In this document: piece by piece, positions 8,887-16,729 of the stretch
How positions within the stretch are numbered: the first letter of the stretch is position 1
Layout: each line of letters opens with the position of its first letter
NCBI GenBank assembly: GCA_944367465.1
Contig: CALVWO010000006.1
Span: 1-46,062 of the forward strand
Length of the DNA stretch: 46,062 nucleotides
Direction of reading: 5' to 3'
Source: an uncultured Clostridia bacterium
GTDB lineage: Bacteria; Bacillota; Clostridia; Christensenellales; Borkfalkiaceae
The notes under the pieces: model-generated
Databases searched by the model: none
What the model was told of the DNA's origin: nothing
What the model saw: only the letters and a program-made list of their open reading frames with translations
Made by a program: the position numbers and the translations under genes

Positions 8887-10509
8887 ATGAGTACACCCAA
8901 AACAACTACGAAAAAGACAACGAAAACGGCTGCGAAAAAAACGGTAAAACCCGCACCCGAAACAAAGACGGAGGAGGTTGCCGTTCCCGAGGCTGACGCT
9001 GCGGTCGTCAATGTCCCGGCGGTGGAAGCCGTTGCGCAGCAGGAGACGGCGGAGGCGGCGCCTGCGCCCGAGATCACCGTTGTACCCAAGAAAAAGATTT
9101 TGTTTGTCGCGTCTGAGGCTGCGCCGTTCATTGCGACGGGCGGTCTTGCCGAGGTCATCGGATCTCTTTCCAAGGCGCTTGCCAGGAGCGACGCATACGA
9201 CGTCCGCGTCATTATCCCGCTCTATCAGGACATCAAGAAGGAGTACCGCAAGGACTTCAAATTTATCGGCAATATCTTTGTTCCGCTTTCCTGGAGAAAT
9301 CAGTACTGCGGCATCTTTGAGTATGAAGCGGATAATGTGAAGTATTATTTCGTGGATAACGAGTATTACTTCAAGCGTCCAGGCTGCTACGGTTATTACG
9401 ACGACGGCGAACGTTTTGCATTCTTCTGCCGCGGCGTTATGGAGATTCTTTCCTTCATCGGATTCTACCCCGATATCCTTCATTGTCACGACTGGCAGGC
9501 GGCGCTGGCGGCGCTCTATCTCAAGACGATCTACTGTTTCCGTCCCGAATATCAGTTCATCCGCGCGGTATTTACCATCCACAACATCGAGTATCAGGGT
9601 AAATATTCCCTCGATATTCTGGAAGATCTGTTCGGGATCTCCAACAGGTTCCGCTATCTCGTTGAATACGACCGCTGCATCAACCTTATGAAGGGTGCGA
9701 TCGAGTGCTGCGAGCGGTTCTCGACGGTCAGCCCGACGTATGCGGGCGAGATCAAAGATCCGTACTATTCGCACGGGCTCGATCCCATTATCCGCCGCAA
9801 CGAGTTCAAACTTTGCGGCATCCTCAACGGCATCGATACCGATTACTACAATCCTGCCACGGATAAGTCGCTCTTTGCAAATTACGACAAAGAGAACATG
9901 GCGCCCAAGGCGATCTGCAAAGAAGAGCTTCAGCGCATGCTCAATCTTCCCGTCAAGCCCGATACGCCGATCATTGCTATGATCACGCGTCTTGTGGCGC
10001 ACAAGGGGCTTGATCTTGTCAAAGAGGTCATTGAGCAGGTGCTCCGTCAGGATGTTCAGTTCGTCCTGCTCGGCACGGGGGATTCGACTTACGAGAACTA
10101 TTTCAGCGATCTGGCGCGCCGTTATCAGGGGAAAGTCGTTTCCATCATTTCCTTCAATTCTGATCTTTCGCGCAAGATCTATGCCGGCGCCGATCTTTTC
10201 CTGATGCCCAGCAAGAGCGAGCCCTGCGGACTTTCGCAGATGATCGCCTCCCGTTACGGCACGATCGCCATCGTACGCGAGACGGGCGGTCTGCGCGACA
10301 GCATCACGCCTTACGGCGCAGGCGGGAACGGGTTTACCTTCCACGACTACAACGCATACGATATGTTGTACGTCATTAACGAGGCGATCGGTGTCTACCA
10401 CAACAAAGAGGAGTGGAAAGCGCTTCAGAAGAAGGCGATGGATACCGATTTCTCGTGGGCAAAGTCTGCGTCGTACTACGAAGGGCTTTACCTCGGAATG
10501 CTCAAATAA
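8887..10509 (+). CDS. glgA: glycogen synthase (GlgA)
   Basis: GlgA extends alpha-1,4-glucan chains from ADP-glucose (GT5). It is 540 aa from ATG 8887, with AAGGAGG upstream. The conserved fold begins at KKILFVASEAAPF (residues 69-81). Further GT5 marks are HCHDWQ, FTIHNIEYQGK, the SEPCGLSQ loop and ETGGLRD. Residues 1-66 are an extra low-complexity segment, first Lys/Thr/Ala-rich and then acidic, absent from standard GlgA of about 480 aa. The N-terminal nucleotide loop reads IATGGLAEV, so the Lys of the usual KTGGL is Ala83. It is followed by a terminator-like hairpin. Confidence 0.94.
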   Translation: MSTPKTTTKKTTKTAAKKTVKPAPETKTEEVAVPEADAAVVNVPAVEAVAQQETAEAAPAPEITVVPKKKILFVASEAAPFIATGGLAEVIGSLSKALARSDAYDVRVIIPLYQDIKKEYRKDFKFIGNIFVPLSWRNQYCGIFEYEADNVKYYFVDNEYYFKRPGCYGYYDDGERFAFFCRGVMEILSFIGFYPDILHCHDWQAALAALYLKTIYCFRPEYQFIRAVFTIHNIEYQGKYSLDILEDLFGISNRFRYLVEYDRCINLMKGAIECCERFSTVSPTYAGEIKDPYYSHGLDPIIRRNEFKLCGILNGIDTDYYNPATDKSLFANYDKENMAPKAICKEELQRMLNLPVKPDTPIIAMITRLVAHKGLDLVKEVIEQVLRQDVQFVLLGTGDSTYENYFSDLARRYQGKVVSIISFNSDLSRKIYAGADLFLMPSKSEPCGLSQMIASRYGTIAIVRETGGLRDSITPYGAGGNGFTFHDYNAYDMLYVINEAIGVYHNKEEWKALQKKAMDTDFSWAKSASYYEGLYLGMLK

Positions 10510-10540
10510 ATACAGGCATAAACATTTGCATCCAAACAAA

Positions 10541-10595
10541 AAGAAGAGAGAGGAGCAAAACGCTGTCTGTCGTCGTTGCTCCTCCGTTCTTTTTG
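10541..10595 (+). terminator. terminator or attenuator between glgA and glgP
   Basis: A perfect 9-bp stem (GAGGAGCAA at 10550-10558 with 10576-10584) and the T-rich tract TTCTTTTT. It separates the synthesis genes from glgP and the GH13 gene, so part of the transcripts may end here. I found no clear promoter for glgP after it. Confidence 0.65.
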
Positions 10596-10656
10596 TTATT
10601 TACAATCGTAAAAAATTTGTGGCAACTAACATGCAGGAGATAATGGAACTACACTC

Positions 10657-13080
10657 ATGAGTAAAATGACCGAACAGGAGGCGCAGCGCCTCATTTCCGG
10701 AAAGTTGTCGCGTTATTTCGGCGTAACGCCGCAGGAAGCAACGCGGGAACAGATCTATCGCGCCGTTGTTATGAGCGTGCGCGATATTATGGCGGAAAAG
10801 CACCAGAAGTTTCATCTGAAAACAAAGAATGCCAAAGCAAAGCGCGTGTATTACCTTTGCATGGAATTTCTGATGGGGCGTTCGCTGAAAAACAGCGTAT
10901 ATAATCTCGGGATCGGCGAGGCGCTTACCGGCGCGCTCAAAGATTATAAGCTCTCGCTCGAAGATCTCTACGAAGAGGAACCCGATGCGGGATTGGGAAA
11001 CGGGGGACTCGGACGGCTTGCCGCCTGTTTCCTCGACGGTCTTGCGACCCAGAACTATCCGGCAATGGGTTTTTCTATCTGCTATCAGTATGGTCTCTTC
11101 AAACAGAAGATCATCGACGGATGGCAGATCGAACTTCCGGACGTCTGGCTGCCGGGAGGGGACGCGTGGCTCATCCAGCGTACCGATAAGCGCTTTATCG
11201 TTCGGTTTGACGGAACTTTGGAGGAAAAGTGGACGGATCACGGCATGGAAACCGTCTATCACAACGCCAAAGAAGTTGAGGCGATCGCATACGACATGAT
11301 GGTTTCGGGTAAAGACTCCGAATCCGTGAGCACGCTCCGCCTGTGGCGTTCGCGCGCAGTCCAGAAATTCGATATGCAGCTTTTCTCGCAGGGGAATTAT
11401 GCGGAAGTCATGCGCGATGACACCGACGCGCAGCTCATTTCCAAAGTCCTGTATCCTTCCGATAACCACTACGAGGGGAAGTCGCTCCGTCTCAAACAGC
11501 AGTATTTTCTTGTTTCCGCATCTTTGCAATGTATTGTGTCTGACCATAAACGCCGCTACGGCTCGCTTGCGCTTCTCCCGCAGATGGCGGCGATCCATAT
11601 CAACGACACGCATCCCGCGCTTGCGATCCCCGAGATGATGCGTATTCTTGTCGACGAAAACTATTTCAACTGGGAAGTGGCGTGGAATATCACGACGGCG
11701 ACGTGTGCTTATACGAACCATACGGTGCTTGCCGAGGCGCTCGAGACATGGGCGGAGGATCTTGTCGCACGCCGCCTGCCCAGAATTTACGGCATTCTGA
11801 AGGAGATCAACCGCCGTTTCTGCGACGACCTGTGGCAGAGTTTTCCCGGAGAGTGGGAGAAGATCTCCCGCATGTCCATACTGTCGCACAACACCGTGCG
11901 CATGGCAAACTTGTGCGTAATGGGTTCGCACAGCGTGAACGGTGTATCCAAATTGCATAGCGATATCATCAAAGAGAGCATTTTCCGCGATTTTTACGAC
12001 TATACGCCTGACAAGTTTCATAATGTGACGAACGGCATCGCGCACAGGCGCTGGCTCAATCAGTCGAACCCGGAACTTTGTGCTTTGATCACCGATTGCA
12101 TCGGCGACGGGTACGATCTGCATCCCGAAAAATTGCAGGAACTGAGAAAATTTGCAGACGACGAGAGCGTGCTTGCGCGCCTTGACGAGATCAAGGCGAT
12201 CAAAAAACGCCAGTTCGCAGCGTTTGCAAAAAAACAGCAGGGCGTCGTTCTCGATCCCGATACGCTTTTCGACGTGCAGGCTAAGCGCATGCACGAGTAC
12301 AAGCGCCAGTTGCTCAACGTGTTGCACATCATTGCAGATTATAATGCTCTGCGCGAGAATCCCGACCTCGATATCCAGCCGAAAACATATATCTTCGGTG
12401 CGAAGGCCGCCGCGGGGTATGAGATGGCGAAACAGATCATCAAACTCATCTGTTTCCTTGCGGAAGATATCCGCAAAAATCCCAAGATCAATGAAAAACT
12501 CAATGTCGTGTACATGGAGAACTACAATGTTACGATGTCCGAGGCGCTCATGCCGGCAAGCGAAATTTCCGAACAGATCTCGCTTGCAGGGAAAGAGGCG
12601 AGCGGAACGGGTAACATGAAGTTCATGATCAACGGCGCGCTCACGATCGGAACGCTCGACGGTGCAAACGTCGAAATGACGGAGCAGGCGGGGGAGGATA
12701 ATATCTTTATCTTCGGTCTTACCGCGGACGAGGTCAATGAGATCTGGTCGCGCGGATATAACTCCAGCGCATATTATAATCAGGATTACGGTATGCGTAA
12801 GATCGTGGAGTCGCTCATCGTCGGATTCAACGGCACGTCGTTCGCGGACATCGCAAATTATCTGCTGCGCAATTCTCCCGTGGCAGATCCGTATATGTGC
12901 CTTGCCGACTATGAATCTTATTCGCGGACGCAGAGCGCCATGAGCGATCTGTACAGGCACGATAAGATGAGCTGGAACAAAAAGTCGCTCATGAATATTG
13001 CTGCCGCAGGATATTTCTCGGCAGACAGAAGTATCCGCGAATACGCCAAAGAGATCTGGAATCTGAAACCTGTAAAGTAA
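10657..13080 (+). CDS. glgP: glycogen phosphorylase (GlgP)
   Basis: GlgP releases glucose-1-phosphate from alpha-1,4-glucan ends using phosphate and pyridoxal phosphate. At 807 aa it has the family length. Marks are YYLCMEFLMGRSL near residue 66, EEPDAGLGNGGLGRLAACF, HINDTHPAL, HNVTNGI, and the PLP-lysine region EASGTGNMKFMINGALT near residue 648. The start codon overlaps the stop of a tiny upstream ORF (ATGA, 10631-10660). The only good ribosome site, AGGAGA at 10635-10640, is 16 nt away. The alternative start ATG 10666 is in frame. Confidence 0.95.
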   Translation: MSKMTEQEAQRLISGKLSRYFGVTPQEATREQIYRAVVMSVRDIMAEKHQKFHLKTKNAKAKRVYYLCMEFLMGRSLKNSVYNLGIGEALTGALKDYKLSLEDLYEEEPDAGLGNGGLGRLAACFLDGLATQNYPAMGFSICYQYGLFKQKIIDGWQIELPDVWLPGGDAWLIQRTDKRFIVRFDGTLEEKWTDHGMETVYHNAKEVEAIAYDMMVSGKDSESVSTLRLWRSRAVQKFDMQLFSQGNYAEVMRDDTDAQLISKVLYPSDNHYEGKSLRLKQQYFLVSASLQCIVSDHKRRYGSLALLPQMAAIHINDTHPALAIPEMMRILVDENYFNWEVAWNITTATCAYTNHTVLAEALETWAEDLVARRLPRIYGILKEINRRFCDDLWQSFPGEWEKISRMSILSHNTVRMANLCVMGSHSVNGVSKLHSDIIKESIFRDFYDYTPDKFHNVTNGIAHRRWLNQSNPELCALITDCIGDGYDLHPEKLQELRKFADDESVLARLDEIKAIKKRQFAAFAKKQQGVVLDPDTLFDVQAKRMHEYKRQLLNVLHIIADYNALRENPDLDIQPKTYIFGAKAAAGYEMAKQIIKLICFLAEDIRKNPKINEKLNVVYMENYNVTMSEALMPASEISEQISLAGKEASGTGNMKFMINGALTIGTLDGANVEMTEQAGEDNIFIFGLTADEVNEIWSRGYNSSAYYNQDYGMRKIVESLIVGFNGTSFADIANYLLRNSPVADPYMCLADYESYSRTQSAMSDLYRHDKMSWNKKSLMNIAAAGYFSADRSIREYAKEIWNLKPVK

Positions 13081-13128
13081 TCCACCGGAAAGATTTATGG
13101 AGCAACGGGCTCCGAGAGAGATACTCAC

Positions 13129-14958
13129 ATGCATTTTTATTACAACCCGCTGAATAAAGCCTGCAAAAGCAAGACGGGCGCCTTTGCGCGCGGTTCCGTC
13201 GTAACGTTCCGTATCTATTGGAACGACAACGGCGAAATGCCGCACGATCTTGACGCCAGCTTTGTATTTTTTCAGGACGGAAAAGAGCGCAAGGCGCTCT
13301 CCATGCAGCGTACGGAAGACGGCTTTTCCGTTGCTTTGCGATTCAATCAGATCGGATTGTATTTCTATTATTTCCGCGTCGGGGACGAATATTTCGGATG
13401 CGGAAAATGGCGCGACGGCGTTATGTCGGCAAAAGCGGCCGATATGCGGACATGGCAGATCACGGTATATGAAGAGCATTACAGTACGCCCGCCTGGATG
13501 AAAGGCGGCGTGATGTACCAGATCTTTCCCGATCGGTTCAACAAAGTCGGGGAATTGCCTATAGCGGACTGGAAGGTGCGCCGCAGCGATTGGGGCGGGA
13601 TGCCGTCCTATCGTCCGAACGAATACGGAAAGGTTCTGAATAACGATTTCTTCGGCGGGAATCTCAACGGTATTACGGAAAAGCTCGATTATTTGCAGGA
13701 GCTCGGTGTTACGGTCATCTATCTCAATCCAATTTTTGAGGCATATTCCAATCACCGTTACGATACCGGAGACTATCTGAAGATCGACGGACAGCTCGGG
13801 ACGGCGGAAGACCTCGACAGGCTCGTGACGGAGGCGAAAAAACGCGGGATCCGCATCATTCTGGACGCAGTACTCAACCATACGGGCGCGGACAGTCGCT
13901 ATTTTAACCGCTACGGCCGGTACGACAGCGTGGGCGCCTATCAGTCTCGGCAATCTCCTTATTCGGAATGGTATCATTTCCGCACTTTTCCGGATTCCTA
14001 TGAAAGCTGGTGGGGAATCGAGACACTGCCCGCGGTCAACGAACATTCCGCATCCTATCAGGAGTTCGTGTTCGGGGAGAACGGCGTGCTCAAAACGTGG
14101 CTGCGCCACGGGATCGGCGGTTACCGCCTTGACGTTGCTGACGAACTTCCCGATTTCTTCCTGCAAAAACTCCGTGCCGCAGTCAAGGAAGAAACGCCTG
14201 ACGCCGTTGTGATCGGTGAAGTCTGGGAGGACGCATCCAACAAAATTGCTTACAGCGAGCGCAGGGAGTATCTGCAGGGCTACGAGCTGGACAGCGTGAT
14301 GAATTATCCGCTGAAGGATGCGATCATCAGCTATGTGCAGTCCGGAAATACGACGCAGCTCCGTGAAACGCTGTATATGCTCATCGATAATTACCCGAAG
14401 CAGACGCTCGACTGCCTGATGAATATTCTCGGTACGCATGATACGCCGCGTATCCTGACCGTGCTCGGCGGAAAAACTTGCGCCAATAAGGATGAGATGG
14501 CGGTCACATCGATGAACGCCGACGAAGTTTCAGCTGCAAAGAAAAAACTGAAAATGGCTGCCGTATTGCAATTTACGCTGCCCGGCGTGCCGTGCATTTA
14601 CTACGGCGACGAAAATTGCATGCAGGGGTATCTCGATCCGTTCTGCCGCGGTTGTTACGACTGGGTGAATACAGACGAAGAGCTGCGGGCATTTTACAGA
14701 AAGCTCGGCGCGATCAGGAGCGCATACGATGTGTTCGCCGAGGGCGTATTTGATGAGATTTTTTCGGACAGCGGCTGTATCGTTTATGTACGACGCACGG
14801 GAAACGATTCCGTGTATGTTTACGTCAATAATTCGAGCACGGTGTACAATATCCATTTCGATGGTGCTTTCGAAGAATTGCTTACGCAGAGAGAATTTAG
14901 CGACAAATTGACGTGTGAAGCGTTCTCGTACGGTGTTTTCAGGCGGAAAAACAAATAG
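13129..14958 (+). CDS. GH13 maltodextrin hydrolase, neopullulanase-like
   Basis: This 609-aa alpha-amylase-superfamily enzyme has no signal peptide and should act inside the cell. An N-terminal beta domain of about 115 residues (CBM34-like) precedes the barrel. The four GH13 regions are present: DAVLNHTG, GGYRLDVADEL (nucleophile Asp), IGEVWED (acid/base Glu) and LGTHDTPR. The domain plan fits cyclomaltodextrinase, neopullulanase or maltogenic amylase. Last in the glg operon, it probably trims limit dextrins left by GlgP, since no glgX-type debranching gene is present. GAGAG lies just upstream of ATG. Its stop codon lies inside repeat copy A. Confidence 0.9.
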   Translation: MHFYYNPLNKACKSKTGAFARGSVVTFRIYWNDNGEMPHDLDASFVFFQDGKERKALSMQRTEDGFSVALRFNQIGLYFYYFRVGDEYFGCGKWRDGVMSAKAADMRTWQITVYEEHYSTPAWMKGGVMYQIFPDRFNKVGELPIADWKVRRSDWGGMPSYRPNEYGKVLNNDFFGGNLNGITEKLDYLQELGVTVIYLNPIFEAYSNHRYDTGDYLKIDGQLGTAEDLDRLVTEAKKRGIRIILDAVLNHTGADSRYFNRYGRYDSVGAYQSRQSPYSEWYHFRTFPDSYESWWGIETLPAVNEHSASYQEFVFGENGVLKTWLRHGIGGYRLDVADELPDFFLQKLRAAVKEETPDAVVIGEVWEDASNKIAYSERREYLQGYELDSVMNYPLKDAIISYVQSGNTTQLRETLYMLIDNYPKQTLDCLMNILGTHDTPRILTVLGGKTCANKDEMAVTSMNADEVSAAKKKLKMAAVLQFTLPGVPCIYYGDENCMQGYLDPFCRGCYDWVNTDEELRAFYRKLGAIRSAYDVFAEGVFDEIFSDSGCIVYVRRTGNDSVYVYVNNSSTVYNIHFDGAFEELLTQREFSDKLTCEAFSYGVFRRKNK

Positions 14959-14974
14959 TATGTCAGACATAATA
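14957..14974 (+). repeat. dispersed polar repeat, copy A
   Basis: AGTATGTCAGACATAATA overlaps the stop codon of the GH13 gene and is identical over 18 of 18 bases to copy C (minus strand, 40169-40196). The core TATGTCAGACATA is a 13-bp palindrome. The upstream 10 bases match the other copies poorly. Confidence 0.7.
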
Positions 14975-15000
14975 CCTGTTTTTTGAGCGAAATGAAAGAA

Positions 15001-15025
15001 AACGGCGTTCCTAAGCGCCGTTTTT
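15001..15025 (+). terminator. terminator of the glycogen operon
   Basis: AACGGCG at 15001-15007 pairs with 15016-15022 across an 8-nt loop, followed by a T run. It lies 43 nt after the GH13 stop. Confidence 0.8.
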
Positions 15026-15113
15026 GCGTTGTTTTGGCGTCAGGATATGTGTTCCGGGCGCTAAAATCGTCGCCAGCCGGACGAAAAACAAGCGTTTCAA
15101 GAAACAGTTTGCA

Positions 15114-15163
15114 GCAGGACGCTGAAATTCGATACGTTTTTCGTGCAAAAAACGACGTCCTGC
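15114..15163. repeat. nested inverted repeats
   Basis: GCAGGACG (15114-15121) is inverted perfectly at 15156-15163, and between them CGTTTTT pairs with AAAAACG across a 5-nt loop. This would form a long two-part hairpin. No T run follows. Its function is unknown; it could be a structured RNA or part of the recombination region. Confidence 0.45.
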
Positions 15164-15295
15164 GTTGTCTGAGAGCGATTTTTGAAAAACGGCGCAGGGA
15201 ATCCTTCAAATAGTTTCAGAAAACGGCTGTGAGAACGCCTGAGAAACGAATGCGACGACATTTTTTCGCTTGTAATCATTAATTCAAAGATTTAA

Positions 15296-15322
15296 CAGAA
15301 AAAGTATTTTTCTGCGTTTTTT
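15296..15322 (+). terminator. terminator-like hairpin
   Basis: CAGAAAAA (15296-15303) pairs perfectly with TTTTTCTG (15307-15314) across a 3-nt loop, followed by CG and six T. No gene ends close by on the plus strand. Confidence 0.45.
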
Positions 15323-15346
15323 GGTTTATTTCAGCCGTTTTTACCT

Positions 15347-15384
15347 ATAACTATTCGTAAAAGCTGTGTTTTACGAATAGTTAT
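15347..15384. other. dif-like recombination site (candidate)
   Basis: Two perfect 16-bp inverted arms (ATAACTATTCGTAAAA at 15347-15362 and its complement at 15369-15384) flank the asymmetric 6-bp spacer GCTGTG. Inverted arms of 11-16 bp around a 6-bp centre are the architecture of Xer/dif sites, and it lies 273 nt upstream of a tyrosine recombinase. In streptococci the dif site also sits just upstream of xerS. No T run follows, which argues against a terminator. Function is inferred. Confidence 0.6.
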
Positions 15385-15607
15385 CTCGGTTCCCTCTGCG
15401 GGCTTTATTTTCGTTCGGTTGTTTTTTGCGCCTTGTTTTGCCGAGTTTCAAGCCGTCATTTATCGCGCCTTGATGTACTCATTGCCTTCCTTTTGCCGTC
15501 GGATGCAGCTGAATCTGTTTCGCCTTGTTTGATGTTTTGTTACCTTTTTTTCTTGCCGTGCTCGCTCTGTAATTTTCCCCTGTTATTTTTTTGATTTTCC
15601 CTCCCCA

Positions 15608-15621
15608 AACTATTCGTAAAA
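15608..15621 (+). promoter_or_regulatory. recombinase half-site next to its own promoter
   Basis: AACTATTCGTAAAA repeats exactly the 14 inner bases of the left arm of the 15347-15384 palindrome. It ends directly against the -35 hexamer of the recombinase promoter. Binding of the recombinase here would block RNA polymerase, so autorepression is a reasonable inference. Confidence 0.55.
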
Positions 15622-15650
15622 TTGACGTATTTCTCCTTTTGTGGTATAAT
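15622..15650 (+). promoter_or_regulatory. promoter of the XerS-like recombinase, leaderless
   Basis: TTGACG at 15622-15627, a 17-nt spacer and TATAAT at 15645-15650. Only 6 nt (ATCTGT) separate the -10 box from ATG 15657, so transcription should begin at the start codon. Confidence 0.8.
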
Positions 15651-15656
15651 ATCTGT

Positions 15657-16727
15657 ATGGCAAACGTGACGATGGACGGCTCCGATTACTATCGTGAGCG
15701 CAATCTGAAAAACCTGGATAAGATCGACGCGCTTCTCGAGGAACTTCCCTACTTCTGCGAGGATTTTCTGCGCGGCGTTGAGCAGCGCACGAGTTCTCTC
15801 ACCCGCCTGAATTACGTCTACGACCTGCGTATTTTCTTTGATTTTCTTTCTCGGAAAAAATTCCGCGGCAAGGAAGTCCGCGATATCACGCTTGAAGATC
15901 TTGAGTCCGTCACCGATACGGACATAGAGATCTTTCTGAGCTATCTCTCCAATTATCGTTTCCGTGAGAAACGCCTCTCCTGCGACGAGCGCGCCAAAGC
16001 ACGCAAGCTCTCTACCGTTCGTTCCATGTTCAAGTACTTTTTTAATAAAGGTCTCATCGAAACGAACAATACTGCCAAGGTCGCTACGCCGAAACTGCAC
16101 GAAAAGGAGATCATACGACTTGAGGGCGGCGAGATCCCCTCTCTGCTCAACGCTGCCGAGTATGGCGACGGGCTCTCCAAACATGCGGTCGGCTATCATG
16201 AAAAGACGAAAATACGCGATATTGCGATTCTTACGTTGTTTTTGGGAACGGGGATCCGTATCTCCGAGCTTGTCGGGCTGAATGACGAGAGCATCGATTT
16301 TTCCAACAATTCTTTTGTCGTAACGCGCAAGGGCGGGAACAAAGCGATCCTCTATTTTTCGGAGGAGGTCGGTGACGCGCTTGCGGCCTATCTCGCGCAG
16401 AAGGAGGAAGATCCGCATGTACCGGCTGAGGAGCATGCCCTTTTTCTCTCCCTGCAATATCGCCGCATTACCGTGCGCGCCGTGGAAAATCTCGTAAAAA
16501 AATATGCCGGGATCGTTACCCCTCTCAAAAAGATCACGCCGCACAAACTCCGCTCGACCTACGGCACGGCGCTCTATCGTGAGACGGGAGATATCTATAT
16601 TGTTGCGGATGTTCTCGGTCACCGCGACGTGAATACGACGAGAAAGCATTATGCCGCGATCACGGAAGACCACCGCAAGTCTGTCGCAAGCGCCGTCAAA
16701 CTGCATCACACGGAGGATGAGGACTGA
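15657..16727 (+). CDS. XerS-like tyrosine recombinase
   Basis: A 356-aa tyrosine recombinase, the same length as streptococcal XerS as I recall it and longer than XerC/XerD (about 300 aa). The full catalytic set is present: R201 in GTGIRISEL, K225 in TRKGGN, H296 and R299 in PHKLRS, H322 in LGHRD and Y332. The N-terminal 130 residues are an all-helical core-binding domain. Text such as RKGGN and ITPHKLR recalls XerS more than XerC/D. A dif-like palindrome and a half-site lie upstream, so the likely job is chromosome-dimer resolution by a single recombinase. No ribosome site precedes ATG; the promoter predicts a leaderless mRNA. hflX follows after 2 nt. An integrase of a lost element is the main alternative. 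Confidence 0.85.
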   Translation: MANVTMDGSDYYRERNLKNLDKIDALLEELPYFCEDFLRGVEQRTSSLTRLNYVYDLRIFFDFLSRKKFRGKEVRDITLEDLESVTDTDIEIFLSYLSNYRFREKRLSCDERAKARKLSTVRSMFKYFFNKGLIETNNTAKVATPKLHEKEIIRLEGGEIPSLLNAAEYGDGLSKHAVGYHEKTKIRDIAILTLFLGTGIRISELVGLNDESIDFSNNSFVVTRKGGNKAILYFSEEVGDALAAYLAQKEEDPHVPAEEHALFLSLQYRRITVRAVENLVKKYAGIVTPLKKITPHKLRSTYGTALYRETGDIYIVADVLGHRDVNTTRKHYAAITEDHRKSVASAVKLHHTEDED

Positions 16728-16729
16728 TT

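Larger units (their letters stand above)
14959..15656 (+). other. 700-nt non-coding region before the recombinase
   Basis: I find no convincing gene here. The one + strand ORF over 60 codons (14983-15213) has no ribosome site and a low-complexity Arg/Lys-rich product. The region holds repeat copy A, a terminator at 15001-15025, nested inverted repeats at 15114-15163, a terminator-like hairpin at 15296-15322, the dif-like palindrome at 15347-15384, and the recombinase promoter with a half-site at 15608-15650. It is more T-rich than the flanking genes. Confidence 0.7.

Noticed and set aside
10600..14439. 1279-codon open frame on the minus strand
   Set aside because: It is antisense to glgP and the GH13 gene, both of which have full catalytic motifs. 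The product has no recognisable domain; it arises from codon bias.
14983..15213. 76-codon ORF in the non-coding region
   Set aside because: No ribosome site or promoter, a low-complexity basic product, and it covers terminator and inverted-repeat structures.
15347..15384. dif-like palindrome as a transcription terminator
   Set aside because: The stem is AT-rich and no T run follows on either strand, and one arm is repeated alone at 15608.
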